NCBI RefSeq assembly: GCF_001907675.1
Contig: NZ_MPNT01000018.1
Location: forward strand, 47,989-111,988
Direction of reading: 5' to 3'
Origin: Mycobacterium paraffinicum
GTDB lineage: Bacteria; Actinomycetota; Actinomycetes; Mycobacteriales; Mycobacteriaceae
DNA length: 64,000 nt
The position numbers were made by a program, and so were the translations under genes. Below are positions 47,474 to 56,670 of this stretch, piece by piece; positions within the stretch are counted from its first letter, which is position 1; each line of letters opens with the position of its first letter. The notes under the pieces are model-generated. The model was not told the DNA's origin. It saw only the letters and a list, made by a program, of their open reading frames with translations, and did no database searches.

Positions 47474-48124
47474 ATGACTCGGCAGGTGAGCGGGGCCGGA
47501 ACCGCGAACCGGCGCCCCAACCGCCGTGGCAACGCCACGCGCGAGAGCATGCTCGAAGCCGCGCTGACGTCGTTGGCCTCCGGTGACCCGGGCTCGGTTT
47601 CGGCCAATCGGATCGCCAAGGAGATCGGCGCCACCTGGGGCGCCGTGCAATACCAGTTCGGCGACACGGACGGGTTCTGGGCGGCGGTGCTGCACCGCAC
47701 CGCCGAGCGGCGCGCCGCGACCTTTTCCACGCTGTCGACGCCGATCTCACCCGATGCGCCCCTGCGCGAGCGGGTCGGCGCCATCATCGACACCCTCTAC
47801 AACGGGCTGGCGTCGGCGGACTCGCGCGCGATCGAGAACCTGCGGGCGGCGCTCCCCCGCGACCCCGGCGAGCTCGAGCGCCTGTTCCCGCGCACCGCCG
47901 CCGAGCTGTTCTCCTGGGGCAAGAGCTGGCTGGAAACCTGCCAGAACGCGTTCGCCGGCCTGGACGTCGACCCCGATCGGGTGCGCGAGGTGGCCGCGCT
48001 GATCCCCGGCGCGATGCGCGGGCTGGTCTCCGAGCGCCAGCTCGGCTCGTACGCCGACCTGGACATGGCGCGGCGGGGCCTGACCAACGCGCTGGCGGCC
48101 TACCTGGAGCAGTCCAGGCCGTGA
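47474..48124 (+). CDS. TetR-family transcriptional regulator
   Basis: A 216-residue TetR regulator. The N-terminal HTH spans about residues 20-70 (RESMLEAALTSLASG, then SANRIAKEIGATWGAVQYQFGD). The C-terminal ligand domain is mostly helical. It is divergent from the Rieske oxygenase/dehydrogenase pair and probably represses it. The GNAT gene downstream overlaps its stop by four bases. The ligand is unknown; a substrate or CoA ester of the Rieske pathway is the natural guess. Confidence 0.88.
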   Translation: MTRQVSGAGTANRRPNRRGNATRESMLEAALTSLASGDPGSVSANRIAKEIGATWGAVQYQFGDTDGFWAAVLHRTAERRAATFSTLSTPISPDAPLRERVGAIIDTLYNGLASADSRAIENLRAALPRDPGELERLFPRTAAELFSWGKSWLETCQNAFAGLDVDPDRVREVAALIPGAMRGLVSERQLGSYADLDMARRGLTNALAAYLEQSRP

Positions 48125-48633
48125 CCACCGGCGGCCTCGCGATCCGCCGAGCCGGACCGGGTGATTTCACCCCGGTCGCCGAGATGCACTATCCGGTCTG
48201 GCGCCAGTCCTGGGCCGGCATGCTGGCCGACTCCACACTCGACGTCCTTGGATCGGCGCGGCGCTGGGCCATCCTCGCCTACCCGCGCATCCTGCAACGC
48301 CGTCACTGGAGCATGTGGCTCGCCGAATCCGGTTCGGCGACAATCGGTATGACCATCTTCGGCCCAGATCCCGCGAATCCAAAACAAATAGAACTCGACT
48401 CGCTGTACGTCGCGGCAGAATCCCAAGGGCGCGGTGTCGGCGCGCGACTGCTCGCCACGGCGCTGCGTGAAAGCCCGTTGGGGGACGTCGTCTTGTGGTG
48501 CGCTGAGCACAATACGCGGGCGCGAGGGTTCTACGAGCGCAACGGCTTTCACCCCGACGGACGTACCCGGAATTGGGAGCCGCTGCCCGGTGTCAGCGTC
48601 ACCCACCTGGGCTATCGGCTCAGCCGGCGGTGA
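48121..48633 (+). CDS. GNAT-family N-acetyltransferase (Rv2775-like)
   Basis: A 170-residue GNAT protein. The acetyl-CoA site is ELDSLYVAAESQGRGVGARL (residues about 89-108), followed by LWCAEHNTRARGFYERNGF, the usual fourth-motif. The GTG start overlaps the TetR stop. It has a somewhat lower GC middle part. It corresponds in position to Rv2775. It converges on the monooxygenase remnant with a 14-base overlap. The substrate is unknown. Confidence 0.85.
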   Translation: MTTGGLAIRRAGPGDFTPVAEMHYPVWRQSWAGMLADSTLDVLGSARRWAILAYPRILQRRHWSMWLAESGSATIGMTIFGPDPANPKQIELDSLYVAAESQGRGVGARLLATALRESPLGDVVLWCAEHNTRARGFYERNGFHPDGRTRNWEPLPGVSVTHLGYRLSRR

Positions 48634-49156
48634 CGTGTCGGCGCAGGTCGTACTCGCCGAGATCGGTGCTGGCCAGCATCGCGCGATGTTCACCCGGCGT
48701 GAAGGGCCACACCTCGGGTACCCCGTCCTTGTTGAGATACCAGCTGTCGCAGCCCGTGGTCCACACCGTGTCGGGCATCGCGGCGCGCAGCTTGGCGTTG
48801 AAGCTTTCGGTCGCCGGCCAGGTCGGCTCCACCGTGTCGAATTCGCCACGGCGCCAACGCTGAATCCAGCGCAATATGTGGTCGGCCTGCGATTCGGCGA
48901 CCGTGGTCAGCGCGAGGTTGCCGACCGGGCTGTGCGGCCCCAGCATCATGAAGAAGTTGGGGAAGCCCGGCAACGCCACCGTCCGGAAGGCGCGGCGGCC
49001 GTCGCGCCACACGTCGTCGGCGGTGATGCCGTCGCGGCCGATCACTAGCATCGGCCGGAAGAACGCGTGGGTGTCGAACCCGGTGGCGAGCACGATGACG
49101 TCCGCCTCGTGCAGGACGCCGTGCACGTGGTGCCCCAGCGCCGTTTCGCGCTCGCG
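48620..49156 (-). pseudogene. C-terminal remnant of a flavin-containing (Baeyer-Villiger-type) monooxygenase
   Basis: About 178 codons matching only the last third of an FAD/NADPH monooxygenase: EADVIVLATGFDTHAFF is the typical late motif, followed by PGFPNFFMMLGPHSP and HILRWIQRW. The N-terminal FAD- and NADP-binding domains are absent. An in-frame TAA at 49157-49159 closes the frame just upstream. The next 170 bases up to ald hold no sequence I can place in this family. I therefore call it a deletion remnant. An ATG at 49126 could still start a short product, but without cofactor sites it cannot be an active oxygenase. Confidence 0.75.
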
Positions 49157-49327
49157 TTATGCCCGGTGAACACCGCCCCGGGTCGCGCGTCGACGTGCAC
49201 GGTTCCCGTCACGCAGGGGTCGGTCATGCGCGGATCATAGTCACGGCGCGCGCCGCTGGAACCCCGATTGCGGCCTATCCCAACTTTCTCCACACTTGAG
49301 GGCGAACCTCCAAGACAAGGGGCAACC

Positions 49328-50443
49328 ATGCGCGTCGGCGTACCGACCGAGACCAAGGCCAACGAATTCCGGGTGGCCATCACGCCCGCCGGCGTCGCCG
49401 AACTGACCCGCCGCGGCCACGAGGTGCTCGTCCAGGCCGGCGCCGGGGACGGATCGTCCGTCCCCGACGAGGAATTCAAGGCGGCGGGCGCCCAGTTGGC
49501 CGGCTCGGCCGAACAGGTGTGGGCCGAGGCGGATCTGCTGCTGAAGGTGAAGGAACCGATCGCGTCCGAATACGGCCTGCTGCGCCCCCACCAGGTGTTG
49601 TTCACCTATCTGCACCTGGCCGCGTCCCGCGCCTGCACCGAGGCGCTGTTGTCTTCGGGCACAACGTCAATCGCCTATGAGACCGTGCAGGCCGCCGATG
49701 GCGCGCTCCCGTTGTTGGCCCCGATGAGCGAGGTCGCCGGCCGGCTCTCGGCGCAGGCCGGCGCCTACCATCTGATGCGGTCCCACGGCGGCCGCGGGGT
49801 GCTGATGGGCGGGGTCCCGGGCGTCAAACCCGCGGACGTGGTGGTGATCGGCGCCGGTACGGCCGGCTACAACGCCGCCCGGGTCGCCAACGGCATGGGC
49901 GCGAGCGTGACGGTGCTCGACGTCAACATCGGCAAACTTCGGCTCCTGGACGCGGAGTTCGGCGGACAGGTTCGCACGCGCTACTCGTCGGCCTACGAGC
50001 TGGAGGGCACCGTCACGCGCGCGGACCTGTTGATCGGGGCGGTCCTGCTCCCCGGCGGAAAGGCGCCCAAGCTGGTCTCGAATTCGCTTGTGGCGCAGAT
50101 GAAGCCGGGCGCCGTCCTGGTCGACATTTCGATCGACCAGGGCGGCTGTTTCGCCGATTCGCGGCCGACCACGCACGATGACCCGACGTTCGCCGTGCAC
50201 GACACCCAGTTCTACTGCGTGGCGAACATGCCCAGTGCGGTGCCCAAGACGTCGACCGTGGCGCTGACCAACGCGACAATGCCCTACGTGCTGGCACTGG
50301 CCGACCGCGGCTGGCAGGCGGCGTGCCGGTCGGATCCCGCTCTGGCCAAAGGCCTTTCGACGCATGACGGTGCGCTGCTGTCCGAGCGGGTGGGCACCGA
50401 CCTGGGTCTGCCGTTCACCGATCCGGCGAGCCTACTGGCCTAA
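49328..50443 (+). CDS. ald: L-alanine dehydrogenase
   Basis: A 371-residue NAD-dependent enzyme interconverting alanine and pyruvate plus ammonia, the 40-kDa antigen of M. tuberculosis (Rv2780). The start MRVGVPTETKANEFRVAITP and the NAD loop VVIGAGTAGYNAARVANGMG are intact, and the substrate-binding Lys and His (KVKEP, YLHLAA) are present. The reading frame is whole, unlike in M. bovis. In M. tuberculosis the regulator gene aldR lies next to it; here a monooxygenase remnant takes that place. It overlaps the convergent nitronate-monooxygenase-like gene by four bases. Confidence 0.97.
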   Translation: MRVGVPTETKANEFRVAITPAGVAELTRRGHEVLVQAGAGDGSSVPDEEFKAAGAQLAGSAEQVWAEADLLLKVKEPIASEYGLLRPHQVLFTYLHLAASRACTEALLSSGTTSIAYETVQAADGALPLLAPMSEVAGRLSAQAGAYHLMRSHGGRGVLMGGVPGVKPADVVVIGAGTAGYNAARVANGMGASVTVLDVNIGKLRLLDAEFGGQVRTRYSSAYELEGTVTRADLLIGAVLLPGGKAPKLVSNSLVAQMKPGAVLVDISIDQGGCFADSRPTTHDDPTFAVHDTQFYCVANMPSAVPKTSTVALTNATMPYVLALADRGWQAACRSDPALAKGLSTHDGALLSERVGTDLGLPFTDPASLLA

Positions 50444-51465
50444 TCGGCCTCGACCAGGCTGGCGATGATGTCGGCCGCCGGCCCGGGTTGCGCCTGTTTG
50501 AAGGACGTTCCGGCCCACAGCGGGATGCCGTTCGGGTCCTCCATGGCGGCCGCCGCCTCGCGGATCGGGGAGGTCATCTGGTTGACCTCCGGGTAGCCCA
50601 GCGGCGCCACGTTGTCGAGCAGGCGGGTGAAGTTGTTCTCCAAGCCCCGCGCGTAGCGGCCGGAGAAGGCGCGGGTGACGACGGTGGTGCCGAAAACCGG
50701 GTTCTTCAGGGCGGTGCGGTGCGCGGTGCTGGTACCCGCTTCGTCGCTGAGCAGCAGCGCCGTACCGACCTGTGCGGCCACCGCGCCGCGCTGCAGCACG
50801 GCGGCGACATCCCGGGCGTTGCCCAGGCCGCCCGCCGCGATGATCGGGACGTCGTGGGCGTGGCGGATGCGGTCGATCAGGTGGTGCAGCGATTCGTTGC
50901 CGGGCTCCATGTCGGGCGCGAAGGTGCCCCGGTGCCCGCCCGCGTCCGGGCCCTGCACGATCAGGCTGTCCGCGCCGGCGGAGACGGCCACCCCGGCCTC
51001 GTACGGCGAGGTCACCGTGACCATCACCAGCAGGCCGAGCGCGCCCAGCCGCCGGATGACGTCGGGCGGCGGCACCCCGAAGGTGAAGGACACCAGCTCG
51101 GGCCGCACGTCGGCCACCACCTCGAGCTTGCGCTCCCAGTCGTCGTCGTCGCCGTACTGCGGGTGGCCGACTTCGACCTGGTAGTAGTCGGCGATCTCCT
51201 CGAGTTCTTCGGCGTAGTAGTCCAGCGCCATCCAGTCGGCGACGCTGGGTTGCGGCACGAAGAGGTTGACGCCCAGCGGGCCGGTGGTCGCCGCGCGTGC
51301 GGCGGCGATGTCCTCGGCGAAACGGTCCGCGCTGCGGTGGCCGCCGGGGACGAACCCGAGCCCACCCGCGTTGGACACCGCCGCGGCCAGCTCGGGCGTG
51401 CCCGGTCCGCCTGCCATCGGCGCGCCCACGATGGGCACCATGATGTCCCAAAAGCCCAGTACCAC
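50440..51465 (-). CDS. Nitronate monooxygenase / NPD-like flavoprotein (Rv2781c homologue)
   Basis: A 341-residue TIM-barrel FMN protein of the 2-nitropropane dioxygenase family. Typical motifs are PIVGAPMAGGPGTPELAAAV near the N-terminus, VQGPDAGGHRG with the catalytic-type His, and PIIAAGGLGNARDVAAVLQRGA binding the FMN phosphate. It corresponds to Rv2781c. The start is GTG. It follows pepR by four bases and probably belongs to the gpsI-pepR transcript. Physiological substrate unknown; detoxification of nitronates such as propionate-3-nitronate is the known family role. Confidence 0.9.
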   Translation of the reverse strand: MVLGFWDIMVPIVGAPMAGGPGTPELAAAVSNAGGLGFVPGGHRSADRFAEDIAAARAATTGPLGVNLFVPQPSVADWMALDYYAEELEEIADYYQVEVGHPQYGDDDDWERKLEVVADVRPELVSFTFGVPPPDVIRRLGALGLLVMVTVTSPYEAGVAVSAGADSLIVQGPDAGGHRGTFAPDMEPGNESLHHLIDRIRHAHDVPIIAAGGLGNARDVAAVLQRGAVAAQVGTALLLSDEAGTSTAHRTALKNPVFGTTVVTRAFSGRYARGLENNFTRLLDNVAPLGYPEVNQMTSPIREAAAAMEDPNGIPLWAGTSFKQAQPGPAADIIASLVEAD

Positions 51466-51469
51466 GGGG

Positions 51470-52825
51470 TTAATTTACCATCGCCCGAAGTTGTTGGGGC
51501 AGTGACCGTTTGGAGGGGTACGGGCCCAGGACCGCGGCGCCGTACGGCTGGCTCAGCAGCCGGTGGGCCACCGCGTTGACCTCCTCGACGGTCACTTGGT
51601 CGATCTGCCGCAGGGTGTGCTCGATGCTGCGGTGCTCGCCGTAGTTCAATTCGTTGCGGCCCAGCCGGCTCATTCGCGAGCTGGAATCCTCCAGGCCGAG
51701 GACCAGCCCGCCCCGCAGCGATCCCTTGGCGATGCGGCACTCCGCCTCGGTGATGCCGTCGCGGGCCACGGACTCGAGGACCTCGTTGGTCACCTGCATC
51801 ACCTCGGCGAACCGCTCGGGCTGGCAGGCGGCGTAGACGGACAGCGCGCCGCTGTCGGCAAAGATGTCGACCGTCGAGTAGACCGAGTAGGCCAGCCCGC
51901 GCAACTCCCGAACCTCTTGGAACAGGCGGGAACTCAGGCCGCCGCCCAGCGCGCTGTGCAGGACCGACAGCGCCCAGCGATGCCGCCAGCCACGCCCCGG
52001 GGTGCGCACGCCCAGCGAGACGTGGGTCTGCTCGGCGTCCCGGTTGCCCAGCATCAGTCCGGGCCGCCCGGTCACCCGCCCCGCACCCTTGCGCGGGGCG
52101 ATCGGCCGGCGCCCACGGACCAGGCGCGGCCCGAAGTGCTCGCGCACCAGCGCGACCACTTCGTCGTGGTCGACATTGCCGGCCACCGCGACCACCATGC
52201 GTTCCGGCGTGTAGCGCCGCACATGGAAGGAGTGCAGCTGCGTCCGGGTCATCGACGACACCGACCGCGCCGTGCCGATCACCGGCCGGCCCACCGGGTG
52301 GTCACCGAACATCGCGCCCAGGAACATGTCGCCCAGCGCGTCCTCGGGGTCGTCGTCGCGCATCGCGATCTCTTCGAGCACCACATCGCGTTCCAGCTCG
52401 ACGTCCTCGGCGGCGCAGCGGCCGTTGAGCACCACGTCGGCCACCAGGTCGACCGCCAGCTCCAGGTCGCTGTCCAGCACGTGCGCGTAGTAGCAGGTGT
52501 GCTCCTTGGCGGTGAAGGCGTTCAGCTCCCCACCGACGGCGTCCATCGCCTGCGCGATGTCCACGGCGCTGCGGGTGGGCGTCGACTTGAACAGCAGGTG
52601 CTCGAGGAAGTGCGCCGCCCCCGCCACGGAGGCGCCCTCATCCCGCGATCCGACGCCGACCCAGACCCCGACCGAGGCCGAACGCACCGCCGGCAGGTAC
52701 TCGGTGACGACGCGCAGGCCGCCCGGAAGCGTGCTGCGGCGCAGCGCGGTCGAGGGTTCGACCTCAAGGGTGTGCTTGCCGCGGCGCAGGGCCGCGGCCC
52801 GCTCAGCTGCTGGCTGTCGCGGCAT
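51470..52825 (-). CDS. pepR: M16-family zinc protease PepR
   Basis: A 451-residue processing-peptidase-like zinc protease (Rv2782c). The inverted zinc motif HFLEH is at residues 72-76, followed by the downstream Glu region in the [19 protein letters not shown] block. The second, inactive M16 domain has the R/Y motif (RGLAYSVYS). I start at [10 protein letters not shown], inside the last 23 bases of gpsI. The order gpsI-pepR is the same as in M. tuberculosis and other Gram-positive bacteria. Confidence 0.94.
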   Translation of the reverse strand: MPRQPAAERAAALRRGKHTLEVEPSTALRRSTLPGGLRVVTEYLPAVRSASVGVWVGVGSRDEGASVAGAAHFLEHLLFKSTPTRSAVDIAQAMDAVGGELNAFTAKEHTCYYAHVLDSDLELAVDLVADVVLNGRCAAEDVELERDVVLEEIAMRDDDPEDALGDMFLGAMFGDHPVGRPVIGTARSVSSMTRTQLHSFHVRRYTPERMVVAVAGNVDHDEVVALVREHFGPRLVRGRRPIAPRKGAGRVTGRPGLMLGNRDAEQTHVSLGVRTPGRGWRHRWALSVLHSALGGGLSSRLFQEVRELRGLAYSVYSTVDIFADSGALSVYAACQPERFAEVMQVTNEVLESVARDGITEAECRIAKGSLRGGLVLGLEDSSSRMSRLGRNELNYGEHRSIEHTLRQIDQVTVEEVNAVAHRLLSQPYGAAVLGPYPSKRSLPQQLRAMVN

Positions 52826-55070
52826 CGGCAGGTGCGGCCGCCGGGGCGTCGGCCGGGGCCGAGCTGTCTTCCTCCACCAGAACCAGAGAGATCTTGCCGC
52901 GCTTGTCGATGTCGGCGATCTCGACACGCAGTTTGTCGCCGACGTTCACGACGTCCTCGACCTTCGCGATCCGCTTGCCCCGGCCCAGCTTAGAGATGTG
53001 CACCAAGCCGTCGCGTCCGGGCAGCAGCGACACGAACGCGCCGAAATCCGTTGTCTTGACGACGGTTCCAAGGAACCGCTCGCCGACCGTCGGCAGCTGC
53101 GGGTTGGCGATGGCGTTGATCCGGTCGATCGCGGCCTGTGCCGAGGGCCCGTCGGTGGCGCCGACGAACACCGTGCCGTCGTCCTCGATGGAGATCTGCG
53201 CGCCGGTCTCCTCGGTGATGGCGTTGATGACCTTGCCCTTGGGTCCGATCACCTCACCGATCTTGTCCACCGGGACCTTGATCGTGGTGACCCGCGGCGC
53301 GTAGGGGCTCATCTCGTCGGGCCCGTCGATGGCTTCGGCCATGACCTCGAGAATCGTCAGGCGCGCGTCCTTGGCCTGGGCCAGCGCACCCGCGAGCACC
53401 TGCGACGGGATCCCGTCGAGCTTGGTGTCCAGCTGCAGGGCGGTGACGTAGTCCTTGGTGCCGGCGCACTTGAAGTCCATGTCGCCGAACGCGTCCTCGG
53501 CGCCCAGGATGTCGGTCAGCGTGACGAAGCGGCGCTCGGTTTTGCCGTCCACTTCGACGTCGTCGGAGACCAGGCCCATCGCGATGCCGGCTACCGGCGC
53601 CTTGAGCGGCACCCCGGCGTTGAGCAGCGCGAGGGTGGACGCGCACACCGATCCCATCGACGTCGAGCCGTTGGAGCCCAGCGCTTCCGAGACCTGACGG
53701 ATGGCGTACGGGAACTCCTCGACGCTGGGCAGCACGGGAATCAGCGCCCGCTCGGCCAGCGCGCCGTGCCCGATCTCACGCCGCTTAGGCGAGCCGACGC
53801 GGCCGGTCTCACCGGTGGAAAACGGCGGGAAGTTGTAGTGGTGCATGTACCGCTTGGAGGTCTCCGGCCCGAGTGAGTCGATCTGCTGGGCCATCTTGAC
53901 CATGTCCAGGGTGGTCACCCCCAGGATCTGCGTCTCGCCGCGCTCGAACAGCGCGCTGCCGTGGGCCCGCGGGACCACGGCGACTTCGGCCGACAGGGCG
54001 CGGATGTCTGTGATGCCGCGGCCGTCGATGCGGAAGTGGTCGGTCAGGATGCGCTGGCGGACCAGCTTCTTGGTCAGCGAGCGGAACGCGGCGCTGACCT
54101 CCTTCTCCCGACCCTCGTAGGTCTCGGCGAGCCGCTGCAACACTTCGGCTTTCAGCTCGTCGGTGCGCGCGTCGCGCTCGGCCTTGCCGCCGATGGTCAG
54201 CGCCTTGGCCAGCTCGTCGGTGGCCACCGACGCCACCGAGTAGTAGACGTCTTCGGCGTAGTCCGGGAACGTCGGGTACTCACCGACGGGCTTGGCGGCC
54301 GCGTCGGCCAGCTCCTGCTGGGCGGCGCACAGCACGGCGATGAAGGGCTTGGCGGCCTCCAGGCCCTCGGCCACCACGGTCTCGGTCGGCGCCTGGGCGC
54401 CACCCTCGACCAGTTCGATGACCTTGTCGGTGGCCTCCGCCTCGACCATCATGATCGCCACGTCTTTTGCGTCGCCTTCGCCGACTATGCGGCCCGCGAC
54501 CACCATGTCGAACACGGCGCGCTCGAGCTGGTCGACCGTCGGGAAGGCGACCCAGGTGCCGTCGATCAGCGCCACCCGCACGCCCCCGATGGGGCCGGAG
54601 AACGGCAAGCCGCTTATCTGGGTGGACGCCGACGCGGCGTTGATCGCCAGCACGTCGTACAGGTCGTTGGGGTCCAGGCTCAGGATCGTGACCACGACCT
54701 GGATCTCGTTGCGCAGCCCGGAGACGAACGACGGGCGCAGCGGCCGGTCGATGAGCCGGCAGGTCAGGATCGCGTCGGTGGAGGGCCGGCCCTCGCGGCG
54801 GAAGAACGAGCCGGGGATGCGCCCGGCGGCGTACATCCGCTCCTCGACGTCCACGGTCAGCGGGAAGAAGTCGAAGTGCTCCTTGGGGCTCTTACTGGCG
54901 GTGGTCGCCGAGAGCAGCATGTTCTCGTCGTCGAGGTACGCGACGACGGCTCCGGCGGCCTGCTGGGCCAGCCTGCCGGTCTCGAAACGGATGGTGCGGG
55001 TGCCGAAGCTCCCGTTGTCGATGGTGGCGGTCGCCTCGAAGACGCCTTCGTCAATTTCAGCTACAGACAT
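52803..55070 (-). CDS. gpsI: Polyribonucleotide nucleotidyltransferase (PNPase / GpsI)
   Basis: A 755-residue 3'-5' phosphorolytic exoribonuclease (Rv2783c), also described as guanosine pentaphosphate synthetase in actinobacteria. Two RNase PH domains ([20 protein letters not shown] in the first; [12 protein letters not shown] and [16 protein letters not shown] in the second), a KH domain ([20 protein letters not shown]) and an S1 domain ([22 protein letters not shown]) occur in order, followed by an Ala/Pro-rich tail. rpsO lies upstream, the classical rpsO-pnp arrangement. Confidence 0.97.
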   Translation of the reverse strand: MSVAEIDEGVFEATATIDNGSFGTRTIRFETGRLAQQAAGAVVAYLDDENMLLSATTASKSPKEHFDFFPLTVDVEERMYAAGRIPGSFFRREGRPSTDAILTCRLIDRPLRPSFVSGLRNEIQVVVTILSLDPNDLYDVLAINAASASTQISGLPFSGPIGGVRVALIDGTWVAFPTVDQLERAVFDMVVAGRIVGEGDAKDVAIMMVEAEATDKVIELVEGGAQAPTETVVAEGLEAAKPFIAVLCAAQQELADAAAKPVGEYPTFPDYAEDVYYSVASVATDELAKALTIGGKAERDARTDELKAEVLQRLAETYEGREKEVSAAFRSLTKKLVRQRILTDHFRIDGRGITDIRALSAEVAVVPRAHGSALFERGETQILGVTTLDMVKMAQQIDSLGPETSKRYMHHYNFPPFSTGETGRVGSPKRREIGHGALAERALIPVLPSVEEFPYAIRQVSEALGSNGSTSMGSVCASTLALLNAGVPLKAPVAGIAMGLVSDDVEVDGKTERRFVTLTDILGAEDAFGDMDFKCAGTKDYVTALQLDTKLDGIPSQVLAGALAQAKDARLTILEVMAEAIDGPDEMSPYAPRVTTIKVPVDKIGEVIGPKGKVINAITEETGAQISIEDDGTVFVGATDGPSAQAAIDRINAIANPQLPTVGERFLGTVVKTTDFGAFVSLLPGRDGLVHISKLGRGKRIAKVEDVVNVGDKLRVEIADIDKRGKISLVLVEEDSSAPADAPAAAPADAATASS

Positions 55071-55312
55071 GGGTGTCCGTATGGCCTCTCTGGGTATTCA
55101 GCTATTTCGCGTCGTCACGCTTAAACCCGAGAGCTTCCTACGAGAGGAAAAAGTCTGAATGCGGCTACGGCCATCGATCGAAGCGGCCGACCTGCCCCAG
55201 ATCCGGGGAGCCCGGCAGCCACTACCGAAGACCGCCCGATACAGACTGGGCTGCTCCCGTCATGACACGCTGGAACGGCACACGCGGATCTGCGTGGCCG
55301 CACCGTTCGCTC

Positions 55313-55327
55313 GGGCCGAACCGGCCC
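55313..55327. terminator. Short hairpin in the rpsO-gpsI gap
   Basis: GGGCCG-AAC-CGGCCC forms a six-base GC stem about 50 bases past the rpsO stop. It could be a weak terminator, or an RNA-processing hairpin like the one between rpsO and pnp in E. coli. The rest of the 306-base gap (55071-55376) holds no convincing gene; lppU, present here in M. tuberculosis, is missing. Confidence 0.4.
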
Positions 55328-55376
55328 AGAACGCTCCCACTCTACACGGGCGGACGTAGAGGTCAGTAGACCCGGG

Positions 55377-55646
55377 TCAGCGGCGCAGGCCCAGGCGCTC
55401 GACCAGCGAGCGATACCGCTCGACGTCGATCTGGGCGACGTACTTGAGCAGCCGGCGCCGGCGCCCGACCAGCAGCAACAGGCCCCGCCGCGAGTGGTGG
55501 TCGTGCTTGTGCACCTTGAGGTGCTCGGTGAGGTCGGCGATCCGCTTGGTCAGCAGCGCGACCTGCGCCTCCGGGGAACCGGTGTCGGTGTCGTGCAGGC
55601 CGTAGGTGCCCAGGATTTCCTTTTTCTGCTCGGCGGTCAGCGCCAC
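55377..55646 (-). CDS. rpsO: 30S ribosomal protein S15
   Basis: An 89-residue S15, the early-assembly protein that binds 16S rRNA at the central domain. The signature [20 protein letters not shown] is complete. I use the GTG start before [14 protein letters not shown] lies shortly upstream. The longer frame has no similarity to S15. It is transcribed toward gpsI. It is divergent from the ArsR gene, whose operator lies about 135 bases away. Confidence 0.97.
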   Translation of the reverse strand: MALTAEQKKEILGTYGLHDTDTGSPEAQVALLTKRIADLTEHLKVHKHDHHSRRGLLLLVGRRRRLLKYVAQIDVERYRSLVERLGLRR

Positions 55647-55782
55647 GAAAACATCTCCATCAATCGGTGCCGCGAAATTCTCGTGCGTGGCCGCCGCGGA
55701 CTGCAGCACACGCCGTATCGGCTCGCGAGTCTATCAGCGGCGGCGACGTCGGATGAAATCGCAGGCCAGGACCACACCCTTG

Positions 55783-55812
55783 ACAACATACAACCATTTG
55801 GTTGTATGTTGT
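55783..55812. promoter_or_regulatory. 30-base perfect palindrome: ArsR operator with embedded promoter
   Basis: ACAACATACAACCA (55783-55796), TT, and TGGTTGTATGTTGT (55799-55812) form a perfect 14-base-arm palindrome. TTGACA (55780-55785) overlaps its left edge, and TATGTT (55805-55810) in its right arm lies six bases before the GTG of the ArsR gene. Binding here would block the promoter, so autorepression is expected. Confidence 0.85.
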
Positions 55813-55816
55813 GTTG

Positions 55817-56158
55817 GTGACCGTAGACCAGGAAGACCGGGTGGACGCCCTGTTCCATGCGCTCGCCGACCGAACCCGGCGCGACATCATGCGCCGGACA
55901 CTGGCCGGGGAACACTCGGTGTCCGCGCTGGCACTCAAGTACGACATGAGCTTCGCAGCGGTGCAAAAACACGTCGTCGTGCTGGAAAAGGCCGGCCTGA
56001 TCACCAAACGGCGAAGCGGTCGCGAGCAGCTGGCCAGCGGTGACGTGGCGGCCGTGCGGTCGGTGGCCGCGATGCTCGGCGAGTTGGAACTTCTCTGGCG
56101 CGATCGCATCGCACGCGTCGACGAACTCATCGCATCCGACCCAACCCAGGAGGACTGA
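55817..56158 (+). CDS. ArsR-family (SRPBCC-associated) transcriptional repressor
   Basis: A 113-residue winged-helix protein: VDALFHALADRTRRDIMRRT, then the recognition region SVSALALKYDMSFAAVQKHV, with no metal-binding cysteines. This form is usually paired with an AHSA1/SRPBCC protein, as here, three bases downstream. GTG at 55817 is chosen because TATGTT lies six bases upstream and there is no ribosome-binding site, implying a leaderless mRNA. A perfect palindrome overlaps the promoter. The effector is probably a small organic ligand rather than metal, but that is inference. Confidence 0.9.
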   Translation: MTVDQEDRVDALFHALADRTRRDIMRRTLAGEHSVSALALKYDMSFAAVQKHVVVLEKAGLITKRRSGREQLASGDVAAVRSVAAMLGELELLWRDRIARVDELIASDPTQED

Positions 56159-56161
56159 ACC

Positions 56162-56647
56162 ATGCCCGTGACCGATGTCCAGCACGACCCGGACAACCTG
56201 ACGCTGACCATCACGGCGGACTTCGCCGCCCCGGTGGCCCGAATCTGGCAGGTGTACGCCGACCCGCGTCAATTGGAGAAGGTGTGGGGCCCGCCGTCCC
56301 ATCCGGCGACCGTCGTCGACCACAGCCTCACGCCCGGCAGTCGCACCACGTACTTCATGACCGGCCCGGACGGCGAAAAGTACGCCGGCTACTGGGAGAT
56401 CACGGCCGTTGACGAGCCGACCAGCTTCTCCTTCCTCGACGGCTTCGCCGACCCGGACTTCAACCCGAACCCCGACCTGCCGGTCTCGAGGAATGTCTAC
56501 ACGTTCGCCGAGCACAACGGCGGCACCCGCGCGACGTACGTGAGCACCTACTCGTCCGCCGAGGCGCTCCAGCAGGTGCTGGACATGGGTGTCGTGGAGG
56601 GTGCGTCGTCGGCCATCAACCAGATCGACGACCTGGTCGTTTCCTGA
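56162..56647 (+). CDS. SRPBCC / AHSA1-domain protein
   Basis: A 161-residue START-like helix-grip protein: LTLTITADFAAPVARIWQVY, DPRQLEKVWGPPSHPAT and GYWEITAVDEPTSFSFLDGF are typical. Such proteins bind hydrophobic ligands in a cavity. It follows the ArsR gene by three bases and must be co-transcribed from the palindromic promoter. The pair may act as a ligand-binding sensor and response module. No enzymatic residues are evident. Confidence 0.88.
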   Translation: MPVTDVQHDPDNLTLTITADFAAPVARIWQVYADPRQLEKVWGPPSHPATVVDHSLTPGSRTTYFMTGPDGEKYAGYWEITAVDEPTSFSFLDGFADPDFNPNPDLPVSRNVYTFAEHNGGTRATYVSTYSSAEALQQVLDMGVVEGASSAINQIDDLVVS

Positions 56648-56670
56648 CGCCTCTTGCCGTCTCCGGCCAA

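Noticed and set aside
48620..49126. An intact small oxidoreductase gene starting at 49126
   Set aside because: It contains only the C-terminal third of a flavin monooxygenase and lacks both dinucleotide-binding motifs, so it is treated as a remnant.
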